Positions 36,403 through 47,162 of a stretch of DNA of 64,000 bases are shown here, piece after piece. The number at the start of each line of letters is the position of its first letter. The stretch's first letter is position 1. The stretch is from Jacaranda mimosifolia. Taxonomy: Eukaryota > Streptophyta > Magnoliopsida > Lamiales > Bignoniaceae. The stretch is from positions 7,983,501 through 8,047,500 of the forward strand of contig CM032124.1 of assembly GCA_018894105.1 (NCBI GenBank), in the 5' to 3' direction. The translations under genes were made by a program, and so were the position numbers. The notes under the pieces were generated by a model. It saw nothing but the letters and a program-made list of their open reading frames with translations. It ran no database searches and had not been told where the DNA came from.

Positions 36403-36978
36403 GGGGGAATTGCAAATAACCTCCCTGCAATAATCAAAATAGGTGAAAAATCCCTACAAAAAAATATACAAAAATACAGCTTGTGTTTTCTAAAACCATG
36501 CACATTGCCCCCCACTTCATAGTTATTACCCATTTAACCAATTCTAGTATATAAAAACTAAATTACCCTTATTATATAAAAAAATGTTTCTATATTTTTC
36601 AATTGAATTTAGATGTTTCTTATTTTCATATTTCATTTTATTTTTTTATTTTTTTATTTTTATCTCTTATATTTCTCTTCTTCCACCTATCTATTCTTGC
36701 TATTGTCAATGTCACTATTGGCCAAAACTCCACAGTCATACACCGTGCTTCAATTCCAACCTACTATCCCACGTCTATACCCAGCGCTAACATGGCCAAG
36801 ATCATGGCAACCATAAGGATTTGAGGGTAAGTTGGGATGGTGGTATAGTGGAGAAATATATGGCGGCCGTTTGCCACCATCAACACAATTGTCACTAACC
36901 GAATCTGAATGTTTGGAGGTGGAGGTGGGGCAGTTGAGGATTTGGTGTGGGAGGAATTTTAGGTTTGTACACTATGTT

Positions 36979-37009
<31 letters not shown>

Positions 37010-38211
37010 AATTCGTCTACCATGCAACAAGTTTCCATGGCAACCCTGAGGTGAGCGGCATGCACGGTTTTGGTAGGGGAGGAGGAACGTTTTGGTGTGG
37101 GGGGTTGGGGGGTTGGTGGGGATTATTATATTTATTTTATATTTTACGTATTATATATATATATATATATGTAACTTCGGCTATCATGGCAGCTGTGAGG
37201 TGGGGGGTAGGGCTTCATGGTGGGTTGTGGTTGGGAATTATTATATATGTGTATATGTTTACCCTTAACCCCCCTCTATATTTAATTATTTAGGCACATT
37301 ATCCTCCAAAGATAACTTAAAGCCATTTCACACCCTCAACTTAGAGTCGTTGGAACACTTTGAACCCAAATACAATTTTTGGCAGACCATGTGGTTAGAG
37401 AAAAAAGGCTATTCTTGTCATTTTCACTTTTTCCCACATTTTCACTATTAGAAGAGAGGAAAGAAAGAACACAACTACTCTTGTTATTTTTATATTTTCT
37501 ATCTCAAAAACTAAGAAACCCACATAACTAGAACAATATGACACTGGGGGTTCTTATTCTTTTTTTAACTTTCAATTGGCTCGTTTGCTTTCTCATGGTG
37601 TTTAGGAAATAATTGTTGATTGAAATACAACTAAACGAGTTTTAGTACATGTATTTTAGTTAGAAATATTTTCAGTTTTTCATTCATGTGAGTGGTAGTG
37701 GTTGTGCCATAAATGACATCTTCAAATGACTAATTCATTTTGTTGTCTCATAATATTACTTAGTCGATGACTCTAAATTGAGGGGGTAAAGTGGGTTTAA
37801 GGTATTTTTTGATAGGGTGGGGATAGGGGGATAGGGGGACTGGGGAGCAATGAGCCAAAACGATTAAATTTGAAAGGATGAAGTACCATTTACCCTATAT
37901 ATATATTATATTAATTTATATGTATGTATTAATATATATTATATATAATAAATATTAAATATTATTTAATCTTAATCGTTCATTTTTTAAAAGAATCCAG
38001 TGGTTGATGTGATTGAGGGCATTCTGATCTTCTTGTACATAAAAATTCTTGAACACTTGAAACTCACTCCTTGCTCTAAAGGGTTTTTTTCGCATGATTT
38101 TAGAAAACACAATGTGCATTTTTGTGCATTTTTGTATTTTTTTTTTTTAAGAAGACGTTTTTCACCTATTTTAAAGTTTAATTATTGCAAGGGGTTATTT
38201 TAATTCTCCCC
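36403..38211. mobile_element. Long-TIR element (probable non-autonomous MULE), 1.8 kb
   Basis: The left arm from GGGGGAATTGCAAATAACC and the complement of the right arm (GGGGAGAATTAAAATAACCCC) align for about 120 bp, including TGCAATAAT, AAAATAGGTGAAAAA and GTGTTTTCTAAAA. Flanks share TTTTG, but a clean 9-bp duplication is not evident. The interior has GC-rich blocks and TA microsatellites but no transposase; the 153-aa frame at 36832-37293 is low-complexity and unlikely to be real. Confidence 0.68.
37298..37825. mobile_element. Nested inverted-repeat element inside the long-TIR element
   Basis: 37298-37355 (CCTCCAAAGATAACTTAAAG, CACCCTCAACTTAGAGTCGT) is complementary to 37760-37825 (complement: CCTATCAAAAAATACCTTAA, ACCCCCTCAATTTAGAGTCAT). 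A foldback or MULE-type MITE is likely. Its outer ends are unclear, and the right side may extend to about 37890. Confidence 0.55.
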
Positions 38212-38568
38212 AATTTTGCGTCATGATCTCATAACTGTTGTTACAGAGGCAGATGCACTTGCTCCAATCAGATGAACCCATGAACTTGTCTGAACAACTT
38301 CCCTTTTTTCCACAGAACAGGGTTGATATTGTCACGCTCTTTTCCTCAAGGTACTAGCTTTCTCGTAAATTAAGAGTTTTCTATGTTAAGTAACTAATGT
38401 ATGAACAAAGAATTATTTCAGCCTTATCTATGTAGTTTGATTAGTTTTAAGAAATTGAGGAATCCTAAGTGTTCCTAGCTATACCTTTTGGCATTATTAA
38501 AATTTCTGGACCATATTCTGATATTTAACGGTCAGATGAATCAGTTATGCGGACAGGTGGTGACTAAG
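38212..38568 (-). pseudogene. Remnant of a gene B-type copy: first codons and 5' flank
   Basis: From an ATG at 38281 the minus strand reads MGSSDWSKCICLCNNSYEIM. Gene B starts MGSFEYCSNG..W.ECLELCDNDYDKK, so this is a shortened relative. The flank upstream matches 52799-53110 closely: CAGACAARTTMATGGG with the same acceptor-like CAG, GGTGGATATTGTTATG / GGTTGATATTGTCACG, TCTTTTCCTCAAGGTA, and TTTTCTATGTTAAG. Coding homology stops after about 20 codons, at the right end of the 1.8-kb TIR element. The flank resumes beyond the MITE at 38956. Confidence 0.72.
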
Positions 38569-38955
38569 AAGGTGTTTGAATAAATTTATTTTAAACATTT
38601 TATAAGGTCCTGCATCTTATAAGATATTTTTGAAACTTATAAGATGTTAGATCTTATTTTAAAAATAAAATATTGAAGTGTTTGGATAAAATAAGATTTT
38701 GGAGTTTATAAGATATTAATAATAACAATTTTGTAATTAAAATGATTAAAAATAAAAGAGCTTTTTAAAACCTTAAAAATAAGTTGGGGTCTCCATACTT
38801 TTTTTAAAAGAGTTTATAAGCTTCTAACATCTTATTTTAAAATCTTATAAGCTCTTTTTTTAAAAAAAAATTACAAAACACTTTTTATCAAGTTATAATC
38901 TCTTAAACATCTTATAAGATGTTTTGAGGAGCTTATAAGCTCATCCAAGCACCCT
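38569..38955. mobile_element. MITE with GGGTGCTTGGATGAGCTTATAAG-type ends
   Basis: The left end AAGGTGTTTGAATAA pairs with the complement of the right end, AGGGTGCTTGGATGAGC. The interior is full of CTTATAAGATG inverted copies, so it would fold on itself. The gene B flank near 53095 lacks it (GATGACTGTATCATCAACTA), marking an insertion between GGTGACTAAG and CTGAGTCATC. CTAAG/CTGAG may be the target duplication. The hAT superfamily is possible but not proven. Confidence 0.7.
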
Positions 38956-38989
38956 CTGAGTCATCGTCCTCTAACAAGGAAAAACTCAT

Positions 38990-39829
38990 GGCATTATTAA
39001 TTAATTTCTCAACCATAAATAGACATTTGTGGTCCAACTTGAAAATCATCAACCTTTGGAGACTGGGAAGGAAAACATGCATTTATTTCTTTTCCGTTTC
39101 TATGTTTATATTTGTTCGAATTTGTGGAGGCACCTCCGTTGTTGAAGGTCTTCTCTATAGATCAATATGGTTTATTTGGTTCGTCCTCATTTTTCTTTAG
39201 GAAGGGGTCCATGAAATGGTTTGATCATTACTTGTATATGCTATTATCATGATTTGGGTTTTGGAAATCTTCTTCCATGGCTCAAGGTCAAATTGACAAG
39301 TTCCAAATATATTTTTGAAAGCACAAATAAGTTTAGGATCACTTGAGATGGTCTGATGAAGATCCTCTAACACTCAAGTTAGTAATTAGTTTGAAATAAA
39401 TAATTTGAAAAGGAATATAAATTGATCAAAATATATCATACTTGTAAATGGGTGACTGAAGATATATTTATAGAATAGTGCCATTTTACAAATAATGTTG
39501 TTGGTAGTAAATTATCATAAAATTGTCTTGCTTTAATTTTTGCATTGATTAAAGTTCTCTTCTAATAGAACACCACTCCATCTATTGAAATAGAAGGGTA
39601 ATAAAAAAGAAGCCAGGCATGTGTGTTCAATCAGATGCTTTTGTATACTTTAATTCGAAACTACTCAAACATAAGTTAAGCACAAATATACCTCTTCATT
39701 GTGAATCATTGATCGCTATAATAATACAAAACATTGTCTTTGTCTCTGAGATATGATTTTGTTTCACTCTCTCCTTTTTTTTTTTTTTTTTCCCCTTTTG
39801 TACAGTAGAATTATGATTTTTAGTTTTAA
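38990..39829. other. Intergenic DNA
   Basis: No ORF longer than short chance frames, and no transposon ends recognised. A poly-T run lies at 39777-39791. Confidence 0.5.
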
Positions 39830-40140
39830 CTTTTTGATTACTCAGATATATCTATGAAATACTTATTTTGAGTTATGACTAGAGTATTACAAAGGAGTTG
39901 GGAGAATGTTCTTTGATAACAAGATATGAGTTATATTCTTTTTGTCTTGAGTTTAGTTATCAAATTCAAGAATGTATCTTATACCTATAAATTCTTATCT
40001 TATTAGAAAAATGAAAGGAGGTTGCTCTACCGAGCCATGATTTTGGATTCAATCTATCAGCTATTACTTTTGTTGTCAGATTTATTTGTGTAATTTGTGT
40101 TTTTGATAAATCTTATATCTTAATTTGCTTCCACTATATG
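39830..40140 (+). pseudogene. Orphan 3' flank of a gene A-type copy
   Basis: Collinear with 44450-44790 below gene A: TTGATTACTCAGATATATCT / TTGTTTACTCGAATATATCT, TTTTGAGTTATGA, TCCTTTGATAAC-like, TTTTGTGTAATTTGTGTTTTTGATA and CTTATATCTTAATTTGCTT. The coding region that should precede it is absent. With 32750-33060 as its 5' flank, this would be a copy whose body was lost and replaced by transposons. Confidence 0.62.
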
Positions 40141-40169
40141 TGTGCTCACCATTCCACCAAATTCTCTTA

Positions 40170-41014
40170 GGACATGTTTACTTTAATAAATGGGATAAAT
40201 ATGCGATAGGTAAAGTGCATGAATAAACGAAGGATATGATTATTTTATCAAAATAATATCATGCTTACTTTTGTGGATTAAATGACGGATATAAAGATAT
40301 ATCTTTATATTATAATTAATTAAATAATATAATCGATTATATTTTTTACTTAAAATACCCTTCCTCTAAAATAATTATTTCTATTTTGTCAAATTCTTTT
40401 GATCTTTTCTTTACCTTTTCTCTTTATTTCTTTTTCCTGGTTCTCAAATTTCTTTTTCTTGGTTCTGTTTTTTCTCTTATCTTCACACTATTCCTTTTTC
40501 TTTCTTAAATTTCTCATTTGTTTTTTTGCCTTAGTTCTCTTCTTCCAAGTAGTCTTTTCTATTTTCCATCACCACTGCGCCGCCATAGCCACATAAGCTC
40601 TATTCTTCAATTTGCAGTGTCCCCATCGCTGTCCTCGCCGCAGGACCACTCTTCTTTTATTTTTCTTAAAACGACTAGAAGAGGGATTTGAAAAATAAAT
40701 ATCAAACCCATCTTCAGTCTGCGGAGAATTTCACTAAATCGACAAGAAGGTAGAAGATAAATCCAAAAGCGTGGATGTAATTTGATTTAACGTTTTAGGG
40801 GCAAGTTAGACATTTTACGTTAAGTCAAAAATGGTGTGCTGGAGGGATTATTTGCTCACCAAGCATAGCCCTAGCTTTGATAGATTATCAATTAGAGTGC
40901 CGTTTTTGTACCAGGCCAGCCTTCTAACCGCGGGCTCATGTCATTAAAAGTAAACAACGGATTTGAGTCAATTAAATTTTATATGTGATCTAATCAAATA
41001 AAATAAACAAGTCC
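40170..41014. mobile_element. PIF/Harbinger-like non-autonomous element (845 bp)
   Basis: The left end GGACATGTTTACTTTAATAA pairs with the complement of the right end, GGACTTGTTTATTTTATTTG. TTA lies on both outer sides (40167-40169 and 41015-41017). The interior has a pyrimidine-rich stretch and no transposase. An alternative right end is CCAAGCATAGCCC near 40870, but that lacks a matching TTA. Confidence 0.6.
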
Positions 41015-41159
41015 TTAATAGAAATCAAGAATGATTATAAATTTAGGTTATAAATTATTTATTTATATTTTAAGAGTTAAAAAACAAATTGACAATTTGA
41101 GACCAAACATAGCCTTGGATTTTCCCCCGGTTTGAGTGACTCATATAGTGAATTTTAGG

Positions 41160-41899
41160 GAGAAAAGCCGTGCAAACCAGAAGGAAAAAAACCTGTGACG
41201 AGAGCTCTCTGCATTTTTTTATTTCCTTGAAATTACATCTTTTCATTTTCCAAAAGACTTCTTTGACTTCACTTGCAATATTTGTTGACTTTGACATTCT
41301 CCTGATCATGTGTGGCTGGAGTTTCTTGTAAGTCTCCTCTCCGACTTTCTTCCTTAACAGTTTTTCCTCAAGACATCAATGAAGGAGAGAAGGTTGATCT
41401 TGCATTATCCAAATGGCTTCAAACTTCTATTTGTGCAAGAGATTTTAAGTCACGATCAGTAAAGAATCTCCGAAACAGGCTAATGATAAAAGAAGCGCAG
41501 AAGACTTTCAGACATGTTGAAAGATATCTCTTGTTTTTCCTCTTATCTCATGGGTAGGAAACTTCGCATCTAAACTGCAACTGAAAGTCTGCTAATAAAA
41601 AGTCATGTCTATTAATATGGCCTACTTTGCTTGTATCCTCATCCGATTTCTGCCCGTATTAACTGATCCATGAAATGAACTGATCATGACTAGCATATGC
41701 TTGACTTTTTCTTCTTTCCCTTGTATTATTGATTTTCCTTTCCTTCTTCCAGTCGAGAAATGTTACAAGTTTCACCCCTTGCATATGTTATAATAAAACA
41801 ATCATCGCACTATAGGCTTTCCAGCTCCACAACCTCTTTATTGCCCAAACACTTAGACAACATATAAACAAAATACAGTAATTCTACAGAGATTAACGC
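41160..41899 (+). promoter_or_regulatory. 5' leader of gene A with probable intron
   Basis: A donor GTAAGT at 41328 and a pyrimidine-rich tract ending TTCTTCCAG at 41752 would remove a 425-bp intron upstream of the coding exon. The donor is conserved in the orphan flank near 32906 and mutated to ATAAGT near 45190. The small open frame at 41312-41557 is not conserved in the other copies, so it is treated as untranslated. The promoter should lie above about 41160; no definite TATA box is assigned. Confidence 0.5.
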
Positions 41900-44128
41900 A
41901 TGGACATTGATGAATATATACAAGAGCAACTTGATGCACCAATGCCCTGGATAAGCCTTTATATTGCAGCAGCTTCTGCAGTCTACACGCTTGCAATTGC
42001 AGCTGATGCCTCCAGTGGTTTCCGATGCAGGAAGCTGTGGTTCCCATCCAAAATGTCCTCTCTCAATGCCATTTCCTTGACATTGTTAGCTGTGGCGATG
42101 AAGCTACCAATGGACCTCAACACAGGATTTCTAGGTTCCACAGATTGGTTTGCAAAGCTCAGCAGCCTAATCTTTATGTCAATGGCTATGGGTAATTTTC
42201 TGCCGTCTTTGGGATCCATGAATGATAAAGAGATTCTATCAAATGTCATTGCTCTAGGAATTCTAGTAACCACAATTGTGGCTAATGTCTGGATTCAACT
42301 TATTCAGCTGAAGCATATTTTACATATTAAAGGTATTATTGTATTTTCGCTTGCTACAGTTTTGATGCTACTGTTGCTTGCTACATTAATTTCTCTGGCA
42401 ATCATGGTTCCAGCAGCCAAAAGGAGTCTGGAATCAAAGTATCAGGAGAAGCACAAAATAGCCTTGAGGGAAGAAGAGATAGTAGAGAGAAAGGAGGCAT
42501 TCAGAATTGATAAACAGAGAGGACTAATGAAGAAATATTGGGTGATGGCAGAAACTAGCAATCCCCAGTTTGTGATGGCTCGTTCTGTCATTTGCACTAC
42601 TTCAAGTATGATCAGCTTCCTTGCTTCCATCATATTACCAGGAGCTTACATTCATTGGTTCTTTATGAATAACCGTGTTTCATTTGTACGTCCTCAATCT
42701 GTGTATGGAGTGTACACTTCATGGATTATGGTAATTCAGACAATTGGTGTTGTAGTTGGCACAATTGGTCTAACATTCAGATGGTTCACTGCGGTTGGCA
42801 TCAAGTGCTCCACCAGCAGCTGTGAAAGCTTCAAAGAAGAATTCAAGATTGAGACTCACTGGATCCAAACTCTAGCGGACTGGAGGGACAGCTTCTCAAC
42901 TTTACAAATAAGGCACCACAAGTTCAGAAGATATATCCATAATGCAAAATGGTTCACTCTAACTTTCTGTATTAGAGTTCAGATTTTTATAGTTCTACTC
43001 AGTAAACTACTGGTCTTCACTTCTGCCTTACTCATGAATCCATTTTTTTTATGCTGCAATCGCTTCAAGAAAATCAATATTTCTGAATCACATGATGACA
43101 CGGAGCAGAATCTCAGCCATTACATTCTTCTACTTGATGGAGAGGCAGAGCTACCTGAAAGGATGCTGGAGGACATCTGCCACCAGGCAGATAAAGTGAT
43201 CCAAACGGGTCAAAAACAGCAACCACAAAATCTATTATTTCTTCTAAATAAATTCAGCAACTTCAATGGGGTAAGAGAATTTGATAGCACCCGAGTTCCA
43301 AGTCTACATTCTCAAGAACCCCCCAACTGCTGGACTCTACCTGTCGTCACTCTTACAACTATAGCATTTGCACTTCCAAATGTCGCAAATCAAAAGGCTA
43401 AGCACTTAGTGAGTAGTGTCAGTGAAGGCCTTTCCCTTGCTAAGCTTGTGGATAAAACACTGGATACAAATGGACAATTTTTGAGCATCAGAAAGGCTGC
43501 AGATCTTGCTTGGGGCGGAGTTTTTCTTTATGGGAAATGGCAAGACATTGATCTCAGAAGAACGTCTCTTAAATGCAAAGACTCCAAGGATGTATTACAA
43601 GAGCTCTCCATCAAAGCTGAGAGAACTATTATGGAGTTCAAGAGAGAAGTGAACGATTCCCTTACAGAAAATTCTCTTAACTGGCCAACTAAAGTTATAG
43701 CTGCTAATTTAATGTACCGAATCAGCAGAGCTATTTTGCTGTCCTACGATGGGGAAAATGAGCAAACGGATGAGGAATTGTTCGAGCAATTATCTGTCAT
43801 GGTTGCTGATATTTTGGCAGCTTGTCTTACCAATTTACCGCATGTTGTAACTACCATGTGTCACCGCAATGCCATTGAGAAACGGGAGAAGAGTGTCCAC
43901 AAAGCATTTCTCCTTCTTGGTAAAATAGAACAAGTTCTTGAACTTCTTCAGCAACGCGAATGGCCATTTCTGGATCATGATAAAGCAGCATATATTGAAG
44001 AGTGGCGGGCATTATTTCATCTTCAAGACAATGAAAGTCCAGTGGCCTCCACTTCCACTTCAAGCAATGGAGCTGTGGAAACTCCAGTGTCCAGTGGAGA
44101 GCAAAGAACAGTTAGTATAGACAATTAA
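41900..44128 (+). CDS. Gene A: multi-pass membrane protein of unknown function (742 aa)
   Basis: Single-exon coding region. The start is the first Met after an in-frame upstream stop. I do not recognise a named family. The N-terminal half has about eight likely membrane segments: residues 18-38 (SLYIAAASAVYTLAIAA), 56-72, 86-105, 112-135, 145-170 (VFSLATVLMLLLLATLISLA), 233-258, 275-300 (VIQTIGVVVGTIGLTF) and 358-388. A charged loop at 172-230 contains KKYWVMAETSNPQFVMARS, nearly identical in gene B. The remaining 350 residues look soluble and helical, with shared blocks YILLLDGEAELPE, QEPPNCWTLPVVTLT, KTLDTNGQ, NWPTKVIAANLMYRISRA and TDEELFEQL. The tail is Ser/Thr-rich. AATAAA overlaps the stop (44128-44133). 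No catalytic motif was seen, so a channel, transporter or scaffold cannot be chosen. Confidence 0.88.
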   Translation: MDIDEYIQEQLDAPMPWISLYIAAASAVYTLAIAADASSGFRCRKLWFPSKMSSLNAISLTLLAVAMKLPMDLNTGFLGSTDWFAKLSSLIFMSMAMGNFLPSLGSMNDKEILSNVIALGILVTTIVANVWIQLIQLKHILHIKGIIVFSLATVLMLLLLATLISLAIMVPAAKRSLESKYQEKHKIALREEEIVERKEAFRIDKQRGLMKKYWVMAETSNPQFVMARSVICTTSSMISFLASIILPGAYIHWFFMNNRVSFVRPQSVYGVYTSWIMVIQTIGVVVGTIGLTFRWFTAVGIKCSTSSCESFKEEFKIETHWIQTLADWRDSFSTLQIRHHKFRRYIHNAKWFTLTFCIRVQIFIVLLSKLLVFTSALLMNPFFLCCNRFKKINISESHDDTEQNLSHYILLLDGEAELPERMLEDICHQADKVIQTGQKQQPQNLLFLLNKFSNFNGVREFDSTRVPSLHSQEPPNCWTLPVVTLTTIAFALPNVANQKAKHLVSSVSEGLSLAKLVDKTLDTNGQFLSIRKAADLAWGGVFLYGKWQDIDLRRTSLKCKDSKDVLQELSIKAERTIMEFKREVNDSLTENSLNWPTKVIAANLMYRISRAILLSYDGENEQTDEELFEQLSVMVADILAACLTNLPHVVTTMCHRNAIEKREKSVHKAFLLLGKIEQVLELLQQREWPFLDHDKAAYIEEWRALFHLQDNESPVASTSTSSNGAVETPVSSGEQRTVSIDN

Positions 44129-44449
44129 ATAAAAGAGTTTTCTCTGTAAAGGCTATTTTAAATGTTGGGTTTCATTTTTAAATATTGTACAGAGTTCTAT
44201 CATTTAGATGAATTGTCGACAGTGGATTATCCTACTTCACTTCAATTTCGCATTAAAAAGAATTCTCTTTTAATAGAGCAGAAAGGGACTCAGTTTCGAA
44301 TATCTCTCTTCTCCTCGCAGATCTTCCCCAAAGTAATGCCAAATATTGTCTGTCTCGAGGGATTTGATTTTCTTCTTTTGTATTTGTTGGATGAAACTTC
44401 ATAACTTGAGCCTTTGAGGAAGAGTAAAAATGATTAACTTCGATAAATT

Positions 44450-44790
44450 GAAATATATTTTGTTTACTCGAATATATCTGTGAGACATTTGTTTTGAGTT
44501 GCAAATGATGTATAAAAATTAAGAAATCGGAAGGGTGTCCTTTGTTATCTTTGAGAGCAGTTATATAAGGAATATTCTCATCTTGAGTTTCGGTGATGAA
44601 GTTGGTATATTGTATTAATAGATTTTTTCTCTCAGTTGAAGAACAAAAGGTCTTAGGTCGCTTTTATGGAATCACGTATTTGTTTTTATTCTATCAAGTA
44701 ATTTGTTTATTGTTAAAATTTGTTTGTGTAATTTCCAGTTTTTGATACATCTTGTGCCTTAATTGTCTTGTGCGTAGTAAGGAATAAATT
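44450..44790 (+). other. 3' flank of gene A, duplicated at 39830-40140
   Basis: Non-coding sequence downstream of gene A that recurs at 39830-40140. It marks the right side of the tandem duplication unit. Confidence 0.6.
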
Positions 44791-44869
44791 CGTTTATTAG
44801 AAACCAACATAAATGACAAATTTAGCTCTTCCCTCAGTGTAAATATATGATTATAATGCAATTAAGAGA

Positions 44870-45310
44870 AAAAAGCTGTGAAAAGCCAAAAGGAAAAAGC
44901 TGTCATAAGAAAAGCCTTTTGCAATTTGATCTTTTAACTCTGAGAGTCTACCTATAGAATATGAATATTGTACATCTTATAAGTGTCAAATTAGGCTAAC
45001 AAGAATTATGTAGTTCTATGTTTACTAATTGGTTCATATTTTCCTTCCTAAAAATTTAGATTTTCGTCATGTTGCAAAAAACTTCTATGACTTCACTTGC
45101 AAATGTTTATTGACTTTGAATTTCCAGAAAATGCAGTCCTCTTATTTGGAAAAGACTTCTATGAGAGTCTACGGCTGGAATTTCTCATAAGTTCCCTTTG
45201 CAACTTTCTTTCCCTACAGTTTTTCCACACGGAATCAATATGAAACACGTCTAACAGTCCAAAACATATAGTCCATCTTGCGTTTCCTCAATGACTAATT
45301 TAGATTTTAA
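44870..45310 (+). pseudogene. Orphan 5' flank of another gene A-type copy
   Basis: Resembles 41155-41420: AGAGAAAAAAGCTGTGAAAAG / GGGAGAAAAGCCGTGCAAAC with a shared AGAAGGAAAAA-type run, AACTTCTATGACTTCACTTG, TTTATTGACTTTGA, CGGCTGGAATTTCTCATAAGT (donor changed from GTAAGT), TTTCCCTACAGTTTTTCC and CCATCTTGCGTTTCCTCAA. No family coding sequence follows. Confidence 0.62.
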
Positions 45311-45860
45311 TGGCCACATTACAAAAAATTAAGGTATAACCTTAATTACAAAAGATTTGAATGATTACGATCAATTCATGATTAATACTAAAAATACATA
45401 GCCTTGATTTAATTAAAAATTGACTTAGTCAAATTTGAAGACTCTCATAGCTAACCTTCGCTACAACTAATTTGTAGCTAATGGTTATTTATATATATAT
45501 ATAATTAATTTTTCTATTTGTAATGCATAGTTAATCTATTGCTTTTTCAATAAATAAGGCTATGAATTGATAGTTAATAATTACTTAAAAAGATTACATT
45601 TACTATGAAAATTTGTAACTATAATTTGTCACAATAACTACAAAATTAATTTTACAACAATTTTTTCCATCGTGGATACCTAATCGTTTGGTAGTGCTAA
45701 CATGGATACTTCAGTTAAAATGAAGAATTGGGTTAGCTCATAATTTTTGGTAATCCAAACTATATTCATTTGGACTAGTTACTATGCCAAGATTTAGGTT
45801 AGCCAAAGATAGAGTCTAATTATATTAGTATAATCAATAGTTTTTTGATTGATGCTGGCA
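45311..45860. other. AT-rich DNA with TAGCTA-type repeats
   Basis: Contains short repeats such as TAGCTAACC, TTGTAGCTAATG and TTGTAACTA that recall subterminal repeats of DNA transposons. No terminal inverted repeat could be fixed. Confidence 0.4.
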
Positions 45861-46500
45861 AGAATATGATGCAACAAGTAAAATCTGGTAGGAAAGGACA
45901 AAAAAAAAAAAAAAAAAAGTCTTCCTCATAAGAAAAAATTAAAGAACTTTTATTGCTCAAGTTGTGCCATAAGCCACAAATGTTCACTTATTTATAGATC
46001 TCTCAAAAATCCTAATGCTCTGATTGATAATAATATGATAAATCCATACTTATCTTTAAAACATATAACTTCCTAAAAGATAATGTAAATTAACACCTAG
46101 CTCCCTAAAATATAATGTATATTTTAAAATGTAAAGCTCATTTGGAAAGAAAAAAATATCTAAATGATAACAATTATTATCTAAATGATAGGCATCAGAT
46201 ATCTTCCATATGTATAGAAATCTTCCAGAAGATCACTCCAAGTACTTCATTCAATATTTTCTCTAGCTTCTGTATCAATTCTCCTCCTCTTAAAAATATA
46301 ACTTGTCCTCAAGTTATCAATGTCTTCCAAATACAAAGGCTCATTAGATAGATGAGAGGGATAAAGGTAAGCCACATTAAAAGTTTTTGAAATTGACATG
46401 TTCTCTAGCAATTCCATCATACAGATATTCTCATTAATTTTCTTCAAAATATGATGATATGTTTGCTTCTTCAATTGCTACTTGTTGTAAGCACCAACTG
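45860..46500 (-). mobile_element. 3' end of a Ty3/gypsy element: pol tail, polypurine tract and LTR
   Basis: Minus-strand 46474-46292 reads KKQTYHHILKKINENICMME, then SKTFNVAYLYPSHLSNEP and EDIDNLRTS, which is the C-terminal end of gypsy pol. Next is a polypurine tract (complement AAGAGGAGGAGAAT, about 46278-46291) and an LTR opening TGATACAGAAG at 46277. The LTR contains an AATAAAAG signal near 45953 and runs to about 45860-45900, where a poly-A run (45900-45919, plus strand) blurs the end. The rest of the element is missing. Confidence 0.72.
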
Positions 46501-46579
46501 GGAATATATCTTTCCTCAGAAAAACCATAATTAACTCGATCCCTTTCTCCAGAAGTTAGGAAATGTCTATGCTTCGCTG

Positions 46580-47122
46580 GGGCCAATTAGTAGGTTTCAT
46601 ATGGGTAAGGTGTGATCATGGTTGCAAAATTCAAACTTATAGTTTGATTAGGGAAACCATAGAAAATGAATTTGCTAATGATGTTTTATATTTGTTATTA
46701 GTTACTTGGAAAAATTACAAGTTTAGTCCTTCAACTATTGCCCGTCTTGATTTCAGCCAATTTTGTTGGTGGGTTAGCACATTTGGTCTATTAGTCATTA
46801 ATTTTTCGCACGTTTAATCTAATTTTTTGCACATTTAGTCCTTCGGGCCAAAAAACTCTCAATCAAGCTCACACAATGCCTAATCAGCTTCAATTAGGCT
46901 TAAAATTTGAGTGATTCTCACCATTTATCTTGATGCTATATATACATTCACAATACAAATATATAATGCTAGAAAAACCCAAAAAAATTTCAGAAAAAGG
47001 TGGTTATTGTCTCTCCACTGCAAGGTTAATTAGATCAGAAAGCAAAAATGTTTTAAGGATGTTGGAAATTTATTGGGTTTATAAAGTGAAATTATATTTT
47101 CAAATTTAATAAATATATGTGG

Positions 47123-47162
<40 letters not shown>

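Noticed and set aside
36832..37293. 153-aa plus-strand frame rich in Gly, Trp and Tyr-Ile repeats
   Set aside because: It runs through TA microsatellites and G-rich repeats inside a TIR element, with no conserved motif; treated as chance.
40399..40596. Phe/Leu-rich 65-aa frame
   Set aside because: Translation of a pyrimidine-rich tract in a non-autonomous transposon.
40857..40875. CACCAAGCATAGCCCTA as the right end of the 40.17-kb element
   Set aside because: It resembles a MITE end but lacks the TTA duplication that fits the end at 41014; kept only as an alternative.
41312..41557. 81-aa frame upstream of gene A
   Set aside because: The homologous flanks at 32.9 and 45.2 kb do not keep the frame, and a conserved splice donor lies inside it; more likely leader and intron.
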